In this document: in pieces, positions 10,857 to 22,603 of the stretch | Numbering within the stretch: position 1 is the stretch's first letter | Layout: every line of letters begins with the position of its first letter | Assembly: GCA_014529385.2 (NCBI GenBank) | Contig: CM043969.1 | Coordinates: 31,722,446-31,786,445 of the forward strand | Source: Adiantum capillus-veneris | Lineage: Eukaryota; Streptophyta; Polypodiopsida; Polypodiales; Pteridaceae | Direction of reading: 5' to 3' | DNA: 64,000 bases | Position numbers and translations under genes: made by a program | The notes under the pieces: model-generated | Seen by the model: only the letters and a program-made list of their open reading frames with translations | What the model was told of the DNA's origin: nothing | Databases searched by the model: none

Positions 10857-12117
10857 TGTCACAAAACGGGAGAGTACACGAGCACTTGAAAATCTGAAAA
10901 TTAAATTACTTTGCAAATGTGAGAGAAGGGAGAAGATCGACACAATATTGGGGACCAGAAGATGGGCTGGTCCCCCCCCGTTAAGAGTATTCTTTTATAC
11001 AGGGAGAATTCGTATACAAGCACGAGAACCCGAGGAAACCCCTCCGTTCTGTAATCTTAGACCCGAAGGTCGTGCTTTCCCGTAAAGGGCTTGGGCACAA
11101 GGCCGTTCCTTCCCGTAAGGGACTTAGGAGCAAAGCCGTACTCTCCCGTAAGGGACTTAGGCATGAAGCCGTACTTTCCCGTAAGGGACTTAGGTGTGAA
11201 GCCGTACCTTCCCGTGAAAGGCCTTCCCATGAGACGGGAGATTCCTGCAAAACAAACCACACAAACACGCGACAACAATTCGTATGGCGAATCCACAATA
11301 GATACCTGTCGTTCTTGCGCGGGAAAAGCGACTTCCGTGCTTCATAGTCTCGCGATCTCTTGCGGCAGAGTCTTCTCTTGCTGATGTTGGTACCTCCCGT
11401 GAGTGAGGACATGTGGTGCTTTTATAGCTCCCTGGCCACAGCACGAATAACTGCTCGTGTAGAGATCGCGGCCGTTTTTTTTTTTTTTTTTTTTGGCGCT
11501 GTTCTACCCGAAATAGGGAGAGAGAATTCGCTCGCTGGTTTTGTTGCTTTATCTTCTAAGTGGCTGCCCACTTATTAAGTGGGCGGCCGGCATATTTTAA
11601 AATTGGTCTGAACCTGCCCAAAAACTCAATAAAACCTTATAAGTTAAAACCAATGCATTTAACAACACTTCCCAGGCGTCCCTGGATGCAACCACATGCA
11701 CGAATGCAATGCAAACATAGATTCCTCGCGGGAAAGCGTCTGCCTTCCCGCGATTGTTCCTGCTTTTCGTAAAAAGCTTCATTGAACCCATCTTTATTCT
11801 TGTGCTTGCGTTCTTACGCGTATTTTCTTACTCAGTTCGGATTTCCTCCTTAGCCTACGGGATGCCCCCTTAATGATGCACCCGTCACCCATCATGTGAC
11901 GCATCAGAGGCACTCGTAACCCGGCCCTTTCCACCGAACTTACAGAAACTCCTTTGCGATGTTTACCGTCACCCATCAAATGACACGTCAGAGTTGTCCG
12001 TTCCTGATGGCAGTTCCTGCAGCTACAATCTTTTTAACAGTTCTTAGTGCACATAATAAAATATACTAAAAGAAAGATTTAATCATTAAAAATCAGAAAA
12101 TAGTCCAATTAGCAACA
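10857..12117 (-). repeat. 5' LTR of the inner chromovirus (subtype B, 1261 bp)
   Basis: Partner of 4859-6124, with the same ends and a TATAAAAG box on the minus strand near 11418-11428. The T run (about 11476-11494) is shorter than in the 3' LTR, as expected for slippage after insertion. Confidence 0.93.
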
Positions 12118-15089
12118 TAAAGATACATGCTGATGCAGGAGCTCGGCAGTTTCCAATTGTAAGCCATATCTCCATTAAGAAAGAAATGAAGAAGTGTGTT
12201 TCTGCTTACTTGATTTTTGCACATGAGAAGGATAAAACTAGTAGGGACTCTCTCTCTAGTCTGGAAATTAAGCGTCTTCAATTTATTGAAAAGTACAAAG
12301 ATAGTTTCACGGAAACACTTCCTGATGAACTCCCTCCGGTACGCCCAGAAGATCACCGCATAGATCTCATACCGGGTAGCTCGCCTCCCAATCAACCCCC
12401 TTATCGGGTGAGTCATGCTCAACAAGAGGAAATTATGAAGCAAGTCAACGAGCTTCTAGAGAAAGGGTTAGTACGGCCAAGTGCTTCACCCTACTGTTCT
12501 CCAGTTCTACTCGTGCAGAAGAAAGATGGCACGTTTCGAATGTGCATAGACTATAGGTCTTTAAACAAGATCACGATCAAGAATCGCTTTCCGATCCCTC
12601 GGATTGATGATATACTTGATAAGTTGCAGGGTGCAAGTGTCTTTAGTCGCATAGACTTAAAGAGTGGGTATCATCAGATACGGATCGCCCCTGAGGATGT
12701 CCATAAGACTACTTTCCGCACGACCTTTGGACTATATGAATTTTTGGTAATGCCTTTCGGCTTGACCAATGCTCCTGCGACGTTCAATCGCATGATGGAC
12801 CGCATTTTCAGCCCGTATCGAGCTTTTACGGGAGTATTCTTTGACGACATACTCATCTTCTCTAAGTCAGAAGAGGAACATCGGAAGCACTTGGACTTAG
12901 TGTTTCAAGAATTGCGAAAGCATGAGTTGCATGTGAATGCAAAGAAGAGCGAGTTCTTTCTCTCAGAGATACACTATCTCGGCCATATAGTCTCTCACAA
13001 TCAAGTGAGTATGGATCCTGCCAAGATCCGAGTGGTAGAAGATTGGCCTATTCCCACTACGGTACATGATGTACGTAGCTTCCTGGGACTATGTTCGTAT
13101 TATCGAAGGTTTGTCCGAGGATTTGCTCATGTAGCAGGACCACTTCATGATTTGACAAAGAAGAAGATTCCGTTCAGATGGGGATCGAGGCAACAAGGAG
13201 CTTTTGATCGGCTCAAGTACTTGCTAAGCCATGGACCTATTTTGATAGTGCCTGACTTAAGGAAACCATTTGAGGTTCACTGCGATGCTTCAGGCGATTG
13301 CATCGGAGCAGTGTTCAACCAAGAAGGCCATGCAATGGCCTACGAAAGCAGACGGCTTAAGCATGCAGAGTTGCATGCATCAATCTACGAAAAAGAACTC
13401 ACGGCTATGATTCATGCCTTATCCAACTGGAAGCACTATCTTCTGGGAGCGGATTTTGTGATCAAGACTGATCACAAGAGTTTGCGGTATTTTCTTACGC
13501 AAAGGAAACTATCTGAGAAGCAGATGAGATGGGCAAACTTTTTGTCTATGTTTCACTTCCAGATCCTTCATACGGCTGGGAGTAAGAATGTGGTCGCGGA
13601 CGCATTGTCTAGGCGGCCAAGGGTGAACGCTATCACTTCGGTGTATCACCAAGAATTAGAAGTACTACCGGATTGGTATCCGAATGACCCAGACTTCTCC
13701 ACCATTTGGGGAAAGCTACATCGTGGAGAGAATGAGTTTCCCTATTCCATTCGGGACGGTTATCTCTACCACCATCAGGCCATATGTGTGGCGGAACCAT
13801 TAAGAAAGAAGATCATGGATGCGGGTCATCGGGGTATTCTCCCTACGACCTTAGCAATGGAAAGATATTTCTTTTGGCCTAGCCTTAAAGCAGACATTGA
13901 TAAGTATGTCAGGGAATGCTTGGTTTGCCAAAAAGTGAAGTATGATCGGCATAGGACGCCTGGGTTGCTACAACCTTTGCCTGTGCCTAATGAACCTTGG
14001 GAAAGTATCGCCATGGACTTCATCATGGACCTTCCTAGAACTCATACTGGAAATGACGCGATCTGGACCATTGTGGACACGTTAAGCAAGCAAGCACACT
14101 TTAAACCAGTCAAGAAAAAGATCAAAGCAGATCATATAGCTAGGGTCTTCCTGGCACAGATCTTTAAGCATCATGGAATGCCTACGTCTATTGTGAGTGA
14201 TCGAGATCCTCGCATGACAGGAAATTTTTGGCGTGCCTTGATGGATAATCTTGGTACGAAGCTGAATTTTTCATCTGCCTACCATCCTCAAACGGACGGG
14301 CAAAGTGAGATAGCCAATTCCACAGTATTGGATATGTTAAAAGCTTATGTGTCAGACCGGGAATCTGATTGGGAGAAATATTTGCCTCTTGTCGAGTATG
14401 CGTATAACAATACCATACACTCATCGACAGGGCAAGCACCTTTTGAGATTCTCTATGGTAAGCCTTTGCTTCCACCCATCCTTTTAACTAAGGATAAGAT
14501 CTTTGCTGCAGATGAATTTGTCCGGGATTTGGACACAGCCTACGGGCAAGTTAGGAGAGCTATTCTACGCTCTCAAGAAAAGCATAAGAAAGCTGCAGAC
14601 AAGCACAGAAGGAATCTAGACTTAAGAGTCGGATAGTTAGTCTTACTCAAGTTTGAGAAGGTAAGACTTAAGAAACAAGCGTCTCATAAGGGGAAAGTGG
14701 TAAAACTTTCTACCCGTTATTATGGGCCGTTTAAGATCACTGAGCGAGTGAATGATGTCAGTTTCCGATTAGAGCTACCGCCTAATTGGAAGATTCATAA
14801 TGCTTTCCATGTCAGTTTACTCCAGCCATATGTGGGACCGCCTCCAAGCCAACCTAGTGCTGAGGAACCTCCTGAGGTTGAGGAAACAGAAGAAATACTC
14901 CAACCGGAGCATATAGTAAGTCATCAGGAGCAGCCTCTCAAATCCGGAAAGATAACACGGAAGTATTTGGTTAAGTTTAAGAACTATTCGAATCTAGATG
15001 CTCAGTGGATGACGCAGGAGGAATTAGCAGCTTATCCCGAGATACTGGAGGTATATGTCCAAGCACTACAGTTGAGGTCAACTGTTTAG
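12118..15089 (+). pseudogene. Outer chromovirus pol, resumed after the nested insertion
   Basis: Picks up at the TAAAG duplication and is open from 12186 to a TAG at 14634-14636, then from 14697 to 15089. RT catalytic aspartates are at 12843-12848 (FFDDILIFS). RNase H starts near 13270, integrase near 13760, and the chromodomain ([18 protein letters not shown]) near 14955-15015. In the integrase zinc finger the outer copy reads KKIMDAGHRG where the inner copy reads KKIMYEAHASPYAGHRG: 21 bp are missing near 13816, removing the first histidine of HHCC. The TAG at 14634 corresponds to a CAG in the inner copy. The integrase is therefore probably inactive while RT and RNase H look intact. Confidence 0.92.
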
Positions 15090-15101
15090 AAGCCAGAGGG
15101 A
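15089..15101 (+). other. Polypurine tract of the outer chromovirus
   Basis: AGAAGCCAGAGGGA-type purine tract directly before the 3' LTR. It is shared with the inner element. Confidence 0.75.
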
Positions 15102-16367
15102 TGTTGCTAATTGGACTATTTTCTTATTTTTAATGATTAATCTCTTTTTTAGGATATTTTATTATGTGCACTAAGAACTATTAAAAGATTGTAGCTACAG
15201 GAACTGCCATCAAGAACGGGTAACTCTGATGTGTCATTTGATGGGTGACGGTAAACATCGCAAAGGAGTTTCCGTAAGTTCGAAGGAAAGGGCCGGGTTA
15301 CGAGTGCCCCTGATGCGTCAAATGATGGGTGACGGGTGCATCAGTAAGGGGGCATCCCGTAGGCTAAGGAGGAAATCCGAACTGAGTAAGAAAATACGCG
15401 TAAGAACGCAAGCACAAGAATAAAGATGGGTTCAATGAAGCTTTTTACGAAAAGCAGGAACATTCGCGGGAGGGCAGATGCTTTCCCGCGAGGATTCTGT
15501 GTCAGCATTGCATCTGTGCCGTGTTCTGCACCCGGGGACGCCTGGAATGTGTTCGTATAGCATTATTTTCACTAACTGAGTGAGTTTTTAAAGTTTGAAC
15601 AGGTTCACACTTTATTTTATAAAGTGGCCGGTCACTTTTAAGTGACCAACCCTTTTATTAATAAAATAAAGCAAGGCTCTTCTTAAAAATAAGCCAGCGC
15701 TAAAAAGCTACGCAGGGGGGCTGAATCTGCGATCTCTCTCTCTCCTCTCTCTAGGGGGGCGCCAGGGTCTTGCTTTTCTGCTCTATTCCCGCCGGGTGCC
15801 AGGCCCTATAAAGTAGTAGCCAGCGTTCCAGTTTTAACACGCCGGAAGTAGCAGAGGAAGCTAGCGCTGGGATTCTGGAGCAGAGGTTGGCGACGGAAAT
15901 TGCAAGTGTTCGTGTGACGACCGAGTACGGAGGTCGCTTTTCCGAGCAAGGAGCGACAGGTATAAGGTGTTGATACGCATTGAGAATTGTTGCTTTGTGT
16001 GGTTTGTTTTGCAGGAATCTCCCGTCTTACGGGAAAGCCCCTCACGGGAAGTACAGCTTCACGCCTAAGTCCCTTACAGGAAAGTACGGCTTCGCGCCTA
16101 AGTCCCTTACGGGAAGGAACGGCCTTGTGCCCAAGCCCTTTACGGGAAAGCACGACCTTCGGGTCTAAGATTACTGAACGGAGGGGTTTCCTCGGGTTCT
16201 CGTGCTTGTATACAAATTCTCCCTGAATAAAGAATACTCTTAGCGGGGGGGGACCAGCCCATCTTCTGGTCCCCAATACTGTGTCGATCTTCTCCCTTCT
16301 CTCATGTTTGCAAAGTATTATATTTTTCAGATTTCTAAGTGCTCGTGTACGCTCCCGTTTTGTGACA
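15102..16367 (+). repeat. 3' LTR of the outer chromovirus (subtype A, 1266 bp)
   Basis: Starts TGTTGCTAAT and ends TTTTGTGACA, partner of 1840-3097. TATAAAG is at 15807-15813. It is followed by the right GTTAG duplication at 16368-16372, after which the LINE resumes. Small differences from the left LTR include an 8-bp TGCTTTTC-type insertion upstream of the TATA box. Confidence 0.93.
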
Positions 16368-16372
16368 GTTAG
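16368..16372. repeat. Target-site duplication GTTAG, right copy (outer chromovirus)
   Basis: Matches 1835-1839. LINE ORF2 resumes immediately afterwards. Confidence 0.95.
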
Positions 16373-17285
16373 GCATGATCTACAACCAATCCTGGTGAGA
16401 AATGATTCGAGGGGTCGTTGGATGATTGCGCAATGCTTGTTAAATGGTCAGATTTATGAAATTGGAGGTTTGTATGCATATGTACAGCTTCTGGGCAAAG
16501 GGCTGCCTTATGGCGAGATATCTGCTTCTTATCCATGGACATCCAATGCCACTTCTTTGTGGCGATTTTAATAGTACTCCTAATGTTAGCACCACAGGTA
16601 CTTCTCACATGTTGCTTGTGGAGAGACAAGCATGGGATCAACTTTTGGTTTCTGCACAGATGTTTGACTTGTGGCGTTCTCTTTATCCGGACGGCACAAG
16701 TTTCACCTTTCAACATGTTGCTCATCACTCGTATCGTGCACGTCTGGATAGATGGTATGTTCTACACATGAAGCAATACGATGACTTTACATGTAATATG
16801 AAAATAGACTATTCTTTGCAGAGTCTGACCATCACCCTGTGATATTGAATTTGTACTCTGGACAATCGCTTCGTAATAGACCTCTTTCTCGGAAGCATCT
16901 GCTGCATATTAATAATGCTTATCTTACCCTTGACGCTTTTCGAGATATGATTGTTGGACTTGTTCCCCCCTTGATGGTTCACATGCATCTTGATCTTGAC
17001 GCTGTGTGGTTTCAATTTATTGTGCGAGTGCAATGTGCTATCCAAGATTATGGCAAACAATATTTGCATTAGACGCGCGGCAAAGTTATGGATGCTAAAC
17101 ACGCTTGTCAACATTTGCAGGAATTGGCTAATTCGAGGCCTTTATCTGACTATGAATTATCGGAGTTGTGTGAAGCCCGTGTATGCATACAACTTGATGA
17201 TAAACAGAAGCTTGAAAAGTGGCAAACACGGGCTTGTGAACGGGCTTTTATGGATAAAGGATGTGCTTTGAAGCAATTTTTCTAG
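16373..17285 (+). pseudogene. LINE ORF2 endonuclease domain, second part, and linker
   Basis: The endonuclease continues as RHDLQPILVRND, then CGDFN near 16557-16572 and the C-terminal SDHHPVILNL near 16822-16850. These are characteristic blocks of apurinic-type LINE endonucleases, which nick target DNA for target-primed reverse transcription. The reading changes frame several times and no block is open across the whole domain, so this is a pseudogene. The linker to RT (16860-17285) is Leu- and charge-rich without further motifs. Confidence 0.75.
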
Positions 17286-18628
17286 CATTTGCATCACACA
17301 AGACTTTCTCAGAGCATCAAGCGTGTAAAGACCCCTTCAGGTGCTTGGACATCCTCTAAACAGGAACTTGCTGACGCCATGGTCTTGCATTATACACAGG
17401 TTTTTGCTGCTCCACCTCAAGAATCGTCAGCGGTGCATCAAGCTCGACGATTGCTCCTCTCTCATGTACGCTCGATCATTTCTTATCAAGATACACTTTC
17501 CCTTGAGGAACCTTTTAGTGATTCTGAATTGCACAGTGCATTGCTTTCATTGGGCCGCTAGCGATCTCCTGGCTGGGATGGGCTCATTGTGGAGTTTTTT
17601 ATGTCTTTTTGGGAGACTTTAAAAGAGCCCCTGCTTTTCATGATGAATACAGCGTGGGAAACACAAGATTTGCCGGTTTCTTGGAAAGAGGGCTTGCTTC
17701 AATTGTTGCCCAAACAACCACTTTGTGAGCATTTCTCGCACTGGAGACCGATCACGTTGATGCCTGTCGTGTATAAGATTTTGGCTAAGTTGTTGGTGAA
17801 CAGAATTAAGGATCACCTTGTTGCAGGAATACATCAATCTCAATATGGTTTCATACCACGTCGGCAAATTAATGACAACTTGGCTAATGTGATGATTGGC
17901 ATGGAATACGCAAAGTACATGCAGCAGGATGTGCTTGTCATGCAGGTGGATATTGAAAAGGCTTTCAATACTGTGCAATGGGACTACATTGCAACCACGA
18001 TGTGTTGTCTTGGGTTTGGTCCTAAATTTGCTGATATAGTTTATTTCTTGTATCCTTGCAGTTCGTCTTCGAGGATCCTTGATGGTGAGCTGACAGACTC
18101 TTGGCCCCTTGGTTGCTCGGTTAGACAAGGATGTCCCCTTCGTGCATTGTTGTATGCTATTGCCACTCATCCTTTGTTGATGCATCTGGACCGTTTGACT
18201 TCCACTGGTTCTCTTGATGGCCTGCAGTAACCGTGGAGTCGCAACTTCGTCAAGCAAGCTTATGCTGATGACTCATTGTTCATGACTCGTTGTTCATGCC
18301 TCGTAATTGTCAAACTGAGGTTCAAGTGATCATGGAAGCTTTGGAGATATATGGGCTTGTTGCGGGTCTTCGAGTCAATTTTTGCAAATCGAAGCTTCTA
18401 TCACTGACTTCTTGTGATTGGCATGATTTTTTGTGGCCAGGAGAGATTGTTCCTCCGAATGTGATTGTAAGGCACTTGGGGTACCCCATTGGTTGGAATG
18501 TTACCCATACTCAAAAAGTGGATTGGGTCATGCAATGTTTGAACGTCAAATTGCATTACTGGAAATTGTCCACTTGGCTACTGCATGTCCGGCTGCGCAT
18601 TGTTCAGAGTATCATGATGGCGCATTGT
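17286..18628 (+). pseudogene. LINE ORF2 reverse transcriptase, 3'-truncated
   Basis: The main open block is 17589-18230. In order it shows WRPITLMPVVYKILAK, QYGFIPRRQI, the first catalytic motif QVDIEKAFNTVQWDY and SVRQGCPLRALL, then in a shifted frame AYADDSLFM near 18257-18285 (the Y-x-D-D catalytic box) and a thumb-like segment with VRHLGYPIGW to about 18628. This is L1-clade RT. The coding sequence stops abruptly at a GA microsatellite at 18632, beyond which an LTR fragment lies. No RNase H, 3' UTR or poly-A tail is seen. Confidence 0.82.
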
Positions 18629-18630
18629 TC

Positions 18631-18672
<42 letters not shown>

Positions 18673-19008
18673 TTGATGCTTTATTTTAGAAGGCTTTTGA
18701 GTTTACCAGCTTTTGGGGCTCTGCTTTTAGCATTCCTTGTAATCTTTAAATATGTGGGCAGGGCCTCATAACTCAGGCCATATGGATGCAGAGTCTAAGA
18801 GTGAGCGCCTGCCTGCACTCTTCTACTTTGAACACAGTTAAATATAAAGAGAAATACCAAAAGGGGCGCCAGTCTTTGGGGCCAATATCTCTAGGCACGG
18901 AACTCTGTCGGGCCAGTGTCGAATCAATTGTGAACTGTGAACTGTTTTGAAGTGATTATTTGTGGTGTCGCGGTAGATTCTTGACTTGGAGTGTCCAAGT
19001 TTGTTACA
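18629..19008 (+). repeat. 5'-truncated LTR fragment, plus orientation
   Basis: Matches the solo LTR at 29669-30231 in inverted orientation from the GA microsatellite to the end TTTGTTACA. It contains CTTTAAATAT (probable TATA region), the shared block ATACCaAAAGGGGCGCCA near 18852-18869, and TTGGGGCCAATA. The 5' part present in the solo LTR (telo-box array) is missing, and the break coincides with (GA)n at 18632-18670. No primer-binding site follows, so this is a fragment. Confidence 0.75.
18632..18670. repeat. (GA)n microsatellite
   Basis: About 19 uninterrupted AG units mark the junction between the truncated LINE and the LTR fragment. Confidence 0.95.
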
Positions 19009-19820
19009 CTGTCAGCACCTGTCAGCGCAAATCACGAAAGTTCATATTGTCTGCCAAGTCAGCTTGTCGTACTATCAATCCGTACCTTCTAGCACGTCAG
19101 CATGCCGTACTGTCATGCCACGTCATCTACCGTGTGTGTATGTGTGTGTCCGGGCAATATTGCCACGTCATCATTTTGTGGCATACCCCCCTCTTGAAAG
19201 AATTGTAATAGCCCTCGATTACGCCTGCAAAATCAGACATAAGCCATAAACCAGTTCGTTGACTCTTAAGTACCGACGCACTAGACGACACAAATCCAGT
19301 ACTTGTACAAAGACGACAGTCACATCACACCACATTCAGATCACATCACATAGAATCTAGGACCGTGATTCTTGGCAACGTATCTAGCAATGGCATCTAC
19401 ATCCGCACCGGACCTCACTGATGTCGATTTAACTAATCCCATATTGCGTCACGTCCATAGATTTTGTTCTGATCTAGGACCATGATTCTTGACAAGGTAT
19501 TTAGCAATCGTATCTAGATCTATCACAGATCTCACTGATGTCAAACTAAATAATCCCATATTGCGATCATGTCCATAGATTTCCGAGACCAAAATGTTGC
19601 AGTGATTTGGTCAATCATTCCATCTACACTCGAGCATTGTCATGTACGAGTAATTATTTCCGGGGATCCCAATCCATCAATCACACACTAAGTTCATACT
19701 GAACAGAGTGGTTCAATCATTGAGTTCTAGTTGTGTGGCCATCTCATCCCGCAGGAACTCTTGATGCGCTCACGACAATTCCATTGAATCATAAGTGATT
19801 CAAAATTCATGAATCTTTAT
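19009..19820. repeat. Spacer with a 115-bp tandem duplication
   Basis: No gene is seen. Two diverged units of about 115 bp (about 19349-19464 and 19465-19582) share ATCTAGGACC, GATTCTTG, CTCACTGATGTC and AATCCCATATTGCG. A motif ATCTCATCC...AACTCTTGATGCGCTCAC at about 19740-19780 recurs several times at 24490-24620. The two flanks of the 19826-24308 element are therefore parts of one older repeat that the insertion split. Confidence 0.7.
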
Positions 19821-19825
19821 CAAGT
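19821..19825. repeat. Target-site duplication CAAGT, left copy
   Basis: CAAGT at 19821-19825 recurs at 24309-24313, bracketing the non-autonomous element. Confidence 0.92.
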
Positions 19826-21034
19826 TGTAAGGTGCAGCGGAATGAAAGTTTGAACTTTGCTCAAGATGAGTGCTCCGAACTATGCTCAAGGTTCCTTTTG
19901 TTCTTATGGAAGGGGGAGCCTTCCGTTCTTAATGAGAGAGTGCAATGGACACAAACAAAGTGAATGGACTCTATGCGTGAAAGTGCATGAGACTGAGCAA
20001 TAGAGAGAGAGAATACTACACCAGAGACGTTGTAAAACCCTCCTCCAAAGGCCCCACTCTCTATGGCGAGAGCGGTCTACTTATGATTGTACAAAACTCT
20101 ACAATGCTTGGACTTGCCGACAATGTCGACGGTGATGAGGACGACGACGAGATGGGCTGAAATCTGAAACTGCTAAGGGCTGAAATCTGCAAATCTTGTA
20201 TCTGCTGAATTCTGACTCTATGTCGATGCGACGACGACGCGCTGAAAACGCAGATGCTGAAATCTGCGTTTTCCGGGCTGAATCTGTAAACCTTGTGGAA
20301 ACTGACCGTGCGGCGAGAAACTGTTGCGGGAAGGTGAGATCTGCGAGGTTCAGGACTTGATCTGCGGGGTCTTCTAAGGGCTGAAAACTGAAAACGTTGG
20401 TGGTTCTTGAGGTTCCATCTCTGCAAAACGTTGGGGTATTAAGCAGATGCAAAAACATTAGGGCTGAAAATATGCTGCTGTCGCCGGTTGTTCTGCAAAA
20501 GCAAAACACTAGGCTGATCTGCTGTGTCTTGACGACGCCGAGGCTGATCTGCTGTGCACAAATCGCCAAGGCTGATCTGATGCAAAAACGCTAGGTCTTC
20601 TGTGGAGAAAACGCCAGAGTAGTCGCGGGCGTTGGTCTTGCTGAGAAGTTGCCTATTGAGCAAGGTGCTCCTGCTGCCTCTTCTGCCAATTAGTGCTAGC
20701 CTAGGTTTGCTTATATACAAACTTACTCAATTTGCCCTACCTACTTTCCAACAAAAGTCACTTAAAAATAATAAGTGAAAAATGTCAAAAAAAGACAAAA
20801 TATACTAAATGCACTGGAAAATTCCCCTGATGGATTCTGATGGGAATGCTTATGATCATGCTGTGTGCAACCAGAGGATATGCATCTACACTAAGTGTCT
20901 GGACATGCACGGTCTGCGAACAAACTCACACAAGTGCGAGATCACTTCCTATTCTAGAATGACTTGACTAAATTGAACCCTTGTCATGTTGTAGCTTGTC
21001 CACGGACACACAAAGTTGGATGTGTCGCGTGACA
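19826..21034 (-). repeat. 3' LTR of the non-autonomous element (1209 bp)
   Basis: On the plus strand it starts TGTAAGGTGC and ends CGCGTGACA, and matches 23096-24308. Inside are many short CTGAAATCTGC-like units (about 20150-20290), which give long spurious frames in several readings. No protein call is made for them. Confidence 0.9.
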
Positions 21035-21050
21035 TCCCCTCCTTTTCAAA
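21035..21050 (-). other. Polypurine tract of the non-autonomous element
   Basis: The minus strand reads TTTGAAAAGGAGGGGA directly before the 3' LTR. Its position and composition fit a plus-strand primer. Confidence 0.8.
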
Positions 21051-21729
21051 GTGAGGTACTGGTACCAAACTGTATGGCGTCGACGGAGATCGCCAATAGC
21101 ATCCAGAATCCTGGAAGGGACTCTTCATCGGCCCACTCTGATGTGTGGGTCGTGTGGTACTCGAACTTCATAAAGGTCTGCAACGCTTGCTTCTTTGGGC
21201 CGCGCCGAAAGCGACAGTCTTTTGTGGCTCCTTCAATGCTTCAACTTCGTCAAGAGTCATGCTTCTTTCTTTTTCAAGAATCTCCATGGCTGAAAATTCC
21301 TGAAACCATTTCCAACACAAAACCATGAACACACCTATTTCATGTAAAGTGAGTGGAAAAAATCATGTCGTCCTAATCGACTGTGCATGCAATGTAGATA
21401 AACAAAGAGATGGAGTGCCAAACCGTTCACCACACACACGCAAACAATGATATCGAATCTTTCTCTTCTGATCTAAAGCAATCAACTATGGCAATTTACA
21501 ACGGAAATGCCCATTCTTGGTGCTCATACTTTCATGTGCTCGTTCTACAGATGTGTCATGCCAAGGAAGAGACATGGAATGTGACTTCCTTACATACATA
21601 CTTTTCAGCTTTTCATGAACAATCCGCATACCTTCGTGTTCATTCATGAGTAAGAAGTGCTCAACGTACAATATGTCATGCCTAGTAAAAGGGATCACAT
21701 AAAGACGCTGACGAAAATACAGGAACTGA
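21051..21729. other. Internal region of the non-autonomous element without a gene
   Basis: This 3' internal stretch has only short frames on both strands, none with a recognisable motif. It lies between the Asp/His-rich frame and the polypurine tract. Confidence 0.5.
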
Positions 21730-22593
21730 TCACGAATGAAACACTCGAACAATGCGTGCGTATGAATCATGCGAACACAATACTTCCTGTGAGGGTTCTT
21801 TGGACCGACGCTCGAGAGCCAAGATCGCTTCTTCCTGAATGATCGAATCGTCCTGTGGGGGTTCTTTGAACCTCGACTCGAAAGCCAAGATCGGTTCTTC
21901 GTGATTGATCAAATCTACAACGAGGTTAGCTTCGCTAGAAAAAGCATCCACTAACACATCATCCTTGTTAACAATCACATCATCTTCATACAACTCGTCA
22001 TGCTTGTGAGAAATAACATCTTGATCATGCAAATCATCATGCTTGTCATTGTCAATCAAATCATCATCATGCAAATCATCATGCTTGTCATTGTCAATCA
22101 AATCATCATCATGCAAATCATTGTCATTCAAATCATCATGCTTCCCACAATCATGCAAATCCTGTGTGTCATGCTTTGGAGAAGAAGAGAGTGAGAGAGA
22201 CTCCTTTTCCCGAATCTCTTGCATCTGTGCCTGCACTTAAGAAAAGAGTCGCAACATCTCTTGCATTCTTGCTTTGTTCTCGCGATCAAATTTGGCTTGA
22301 CTTTCTTTTTCTTCCAAGTCGTACTGACGCTCTATGGCTGCCATTCCTTCTTCGTATTCACGATCTATGGCTGCCCTTCGTTCTTCGTAGGCCTTTCTTT
22401 CTGCTTCTCTTCTTTCGCGTTCTAGCTTTCTTTCCATAAACAACTGCTTCAACTCCGCCATGGGAGTTAGTGCAATCTTTGTCGTAGATGGGGAAGGGTC
22501 AGAAAAACCTCCTGGTAGGGAAAATTCTTCTTCGCCTCTCTCATACTCATCACCTCCAAGCGAAGTATCCATTCCGCTTCGAGTGATGACCAT
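21730..22593 (-). pseudogene. Gag-like charged coiled-coil and Asp/His-repeat protein, one in-frame stop
   Basis: Reads from ATG at 22593 as MVITRSGMDTSLGGDEYERG. A long Glu/Arg-rich helix (ERERREAERKAYEERR, about residues 55-115) follows. A TAA at 22237-22239 interrupts the frame, which then continues in register (VQAQMQEIREKES) to 21730. The second half has about three 14-residue repeats around LIDNDKHDDLHDDD (22019-22146) and repeats of LALERRSKEP. About 287 codons in all. It has no gag CA core, zinc knuckle or protease. The N-terminus and its place after the PBS suggest a gag-derived leader protein. The acidic repeats may be plain expansion. Confidence 0.55.
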
Positions 22594-22603
22594 TCTGAAG
22601 TCG

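Larger units (their letters stand above)
4859..12117 (-). mobile_element. Inner Ty3/gypsy chromovirus, same family, opposite orientation
   Basis: Complete 7259-bp LTR retrotransposon read on the minus strand: 5' LTR 12117-10857, PBS, gag, protease, RT, RNase H, integrase, chromodomain, polypurine tract, 3' LTR 6124-4859. TSD is TAAAG. It inserted at the protease/RT junction of the outer copy, so it is the later arrival. Its coding region is close to intact: two CAA-to-TAA nonsense changes (9542, 8030) and two small deletions (near 7590 and 6385). Its LTRs belong to a different subtype (B) from those of the outer copy. Confidence 0.95.
1840..16367 (+). mobile_element. Outer Ty3/gypsy chromovirus (with a nested insertion)
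   Basis: Complete LTR retrotransposon, 14.5 kb as found and about 7.26 kb without the nested copy. Order: 5' LTR, initiator tRNA-Met primer-binding site, gag, protease, reverse transcriptase, RNase H, integrase, chromodomain, polypurine tract, 3' LTR. The domain order RT-RNH-IN makes it Ty3/gypsy and the C-terminal chromodomain makes it a chromovirus. Flanked by GTTAG. Its coding region carries stops at 3345, 3921 and 14634, a 1-bp loss near 4841, a lost zinc ligand in gag and a 21-bp loss in integrase, so it is not autonomous today. It sits inside the endonuclease part of a LINE ORF2. Confidence 0.95.

Noticed and set aside
20061-20569. Overlapping minus-strand frames of 121-156 codons
   Set aside because: They lie entirely within LTR sequence, recur at 23331-23963 in the partner LTR, and come from CTGAAATCTGC-type repeats open in several frames.
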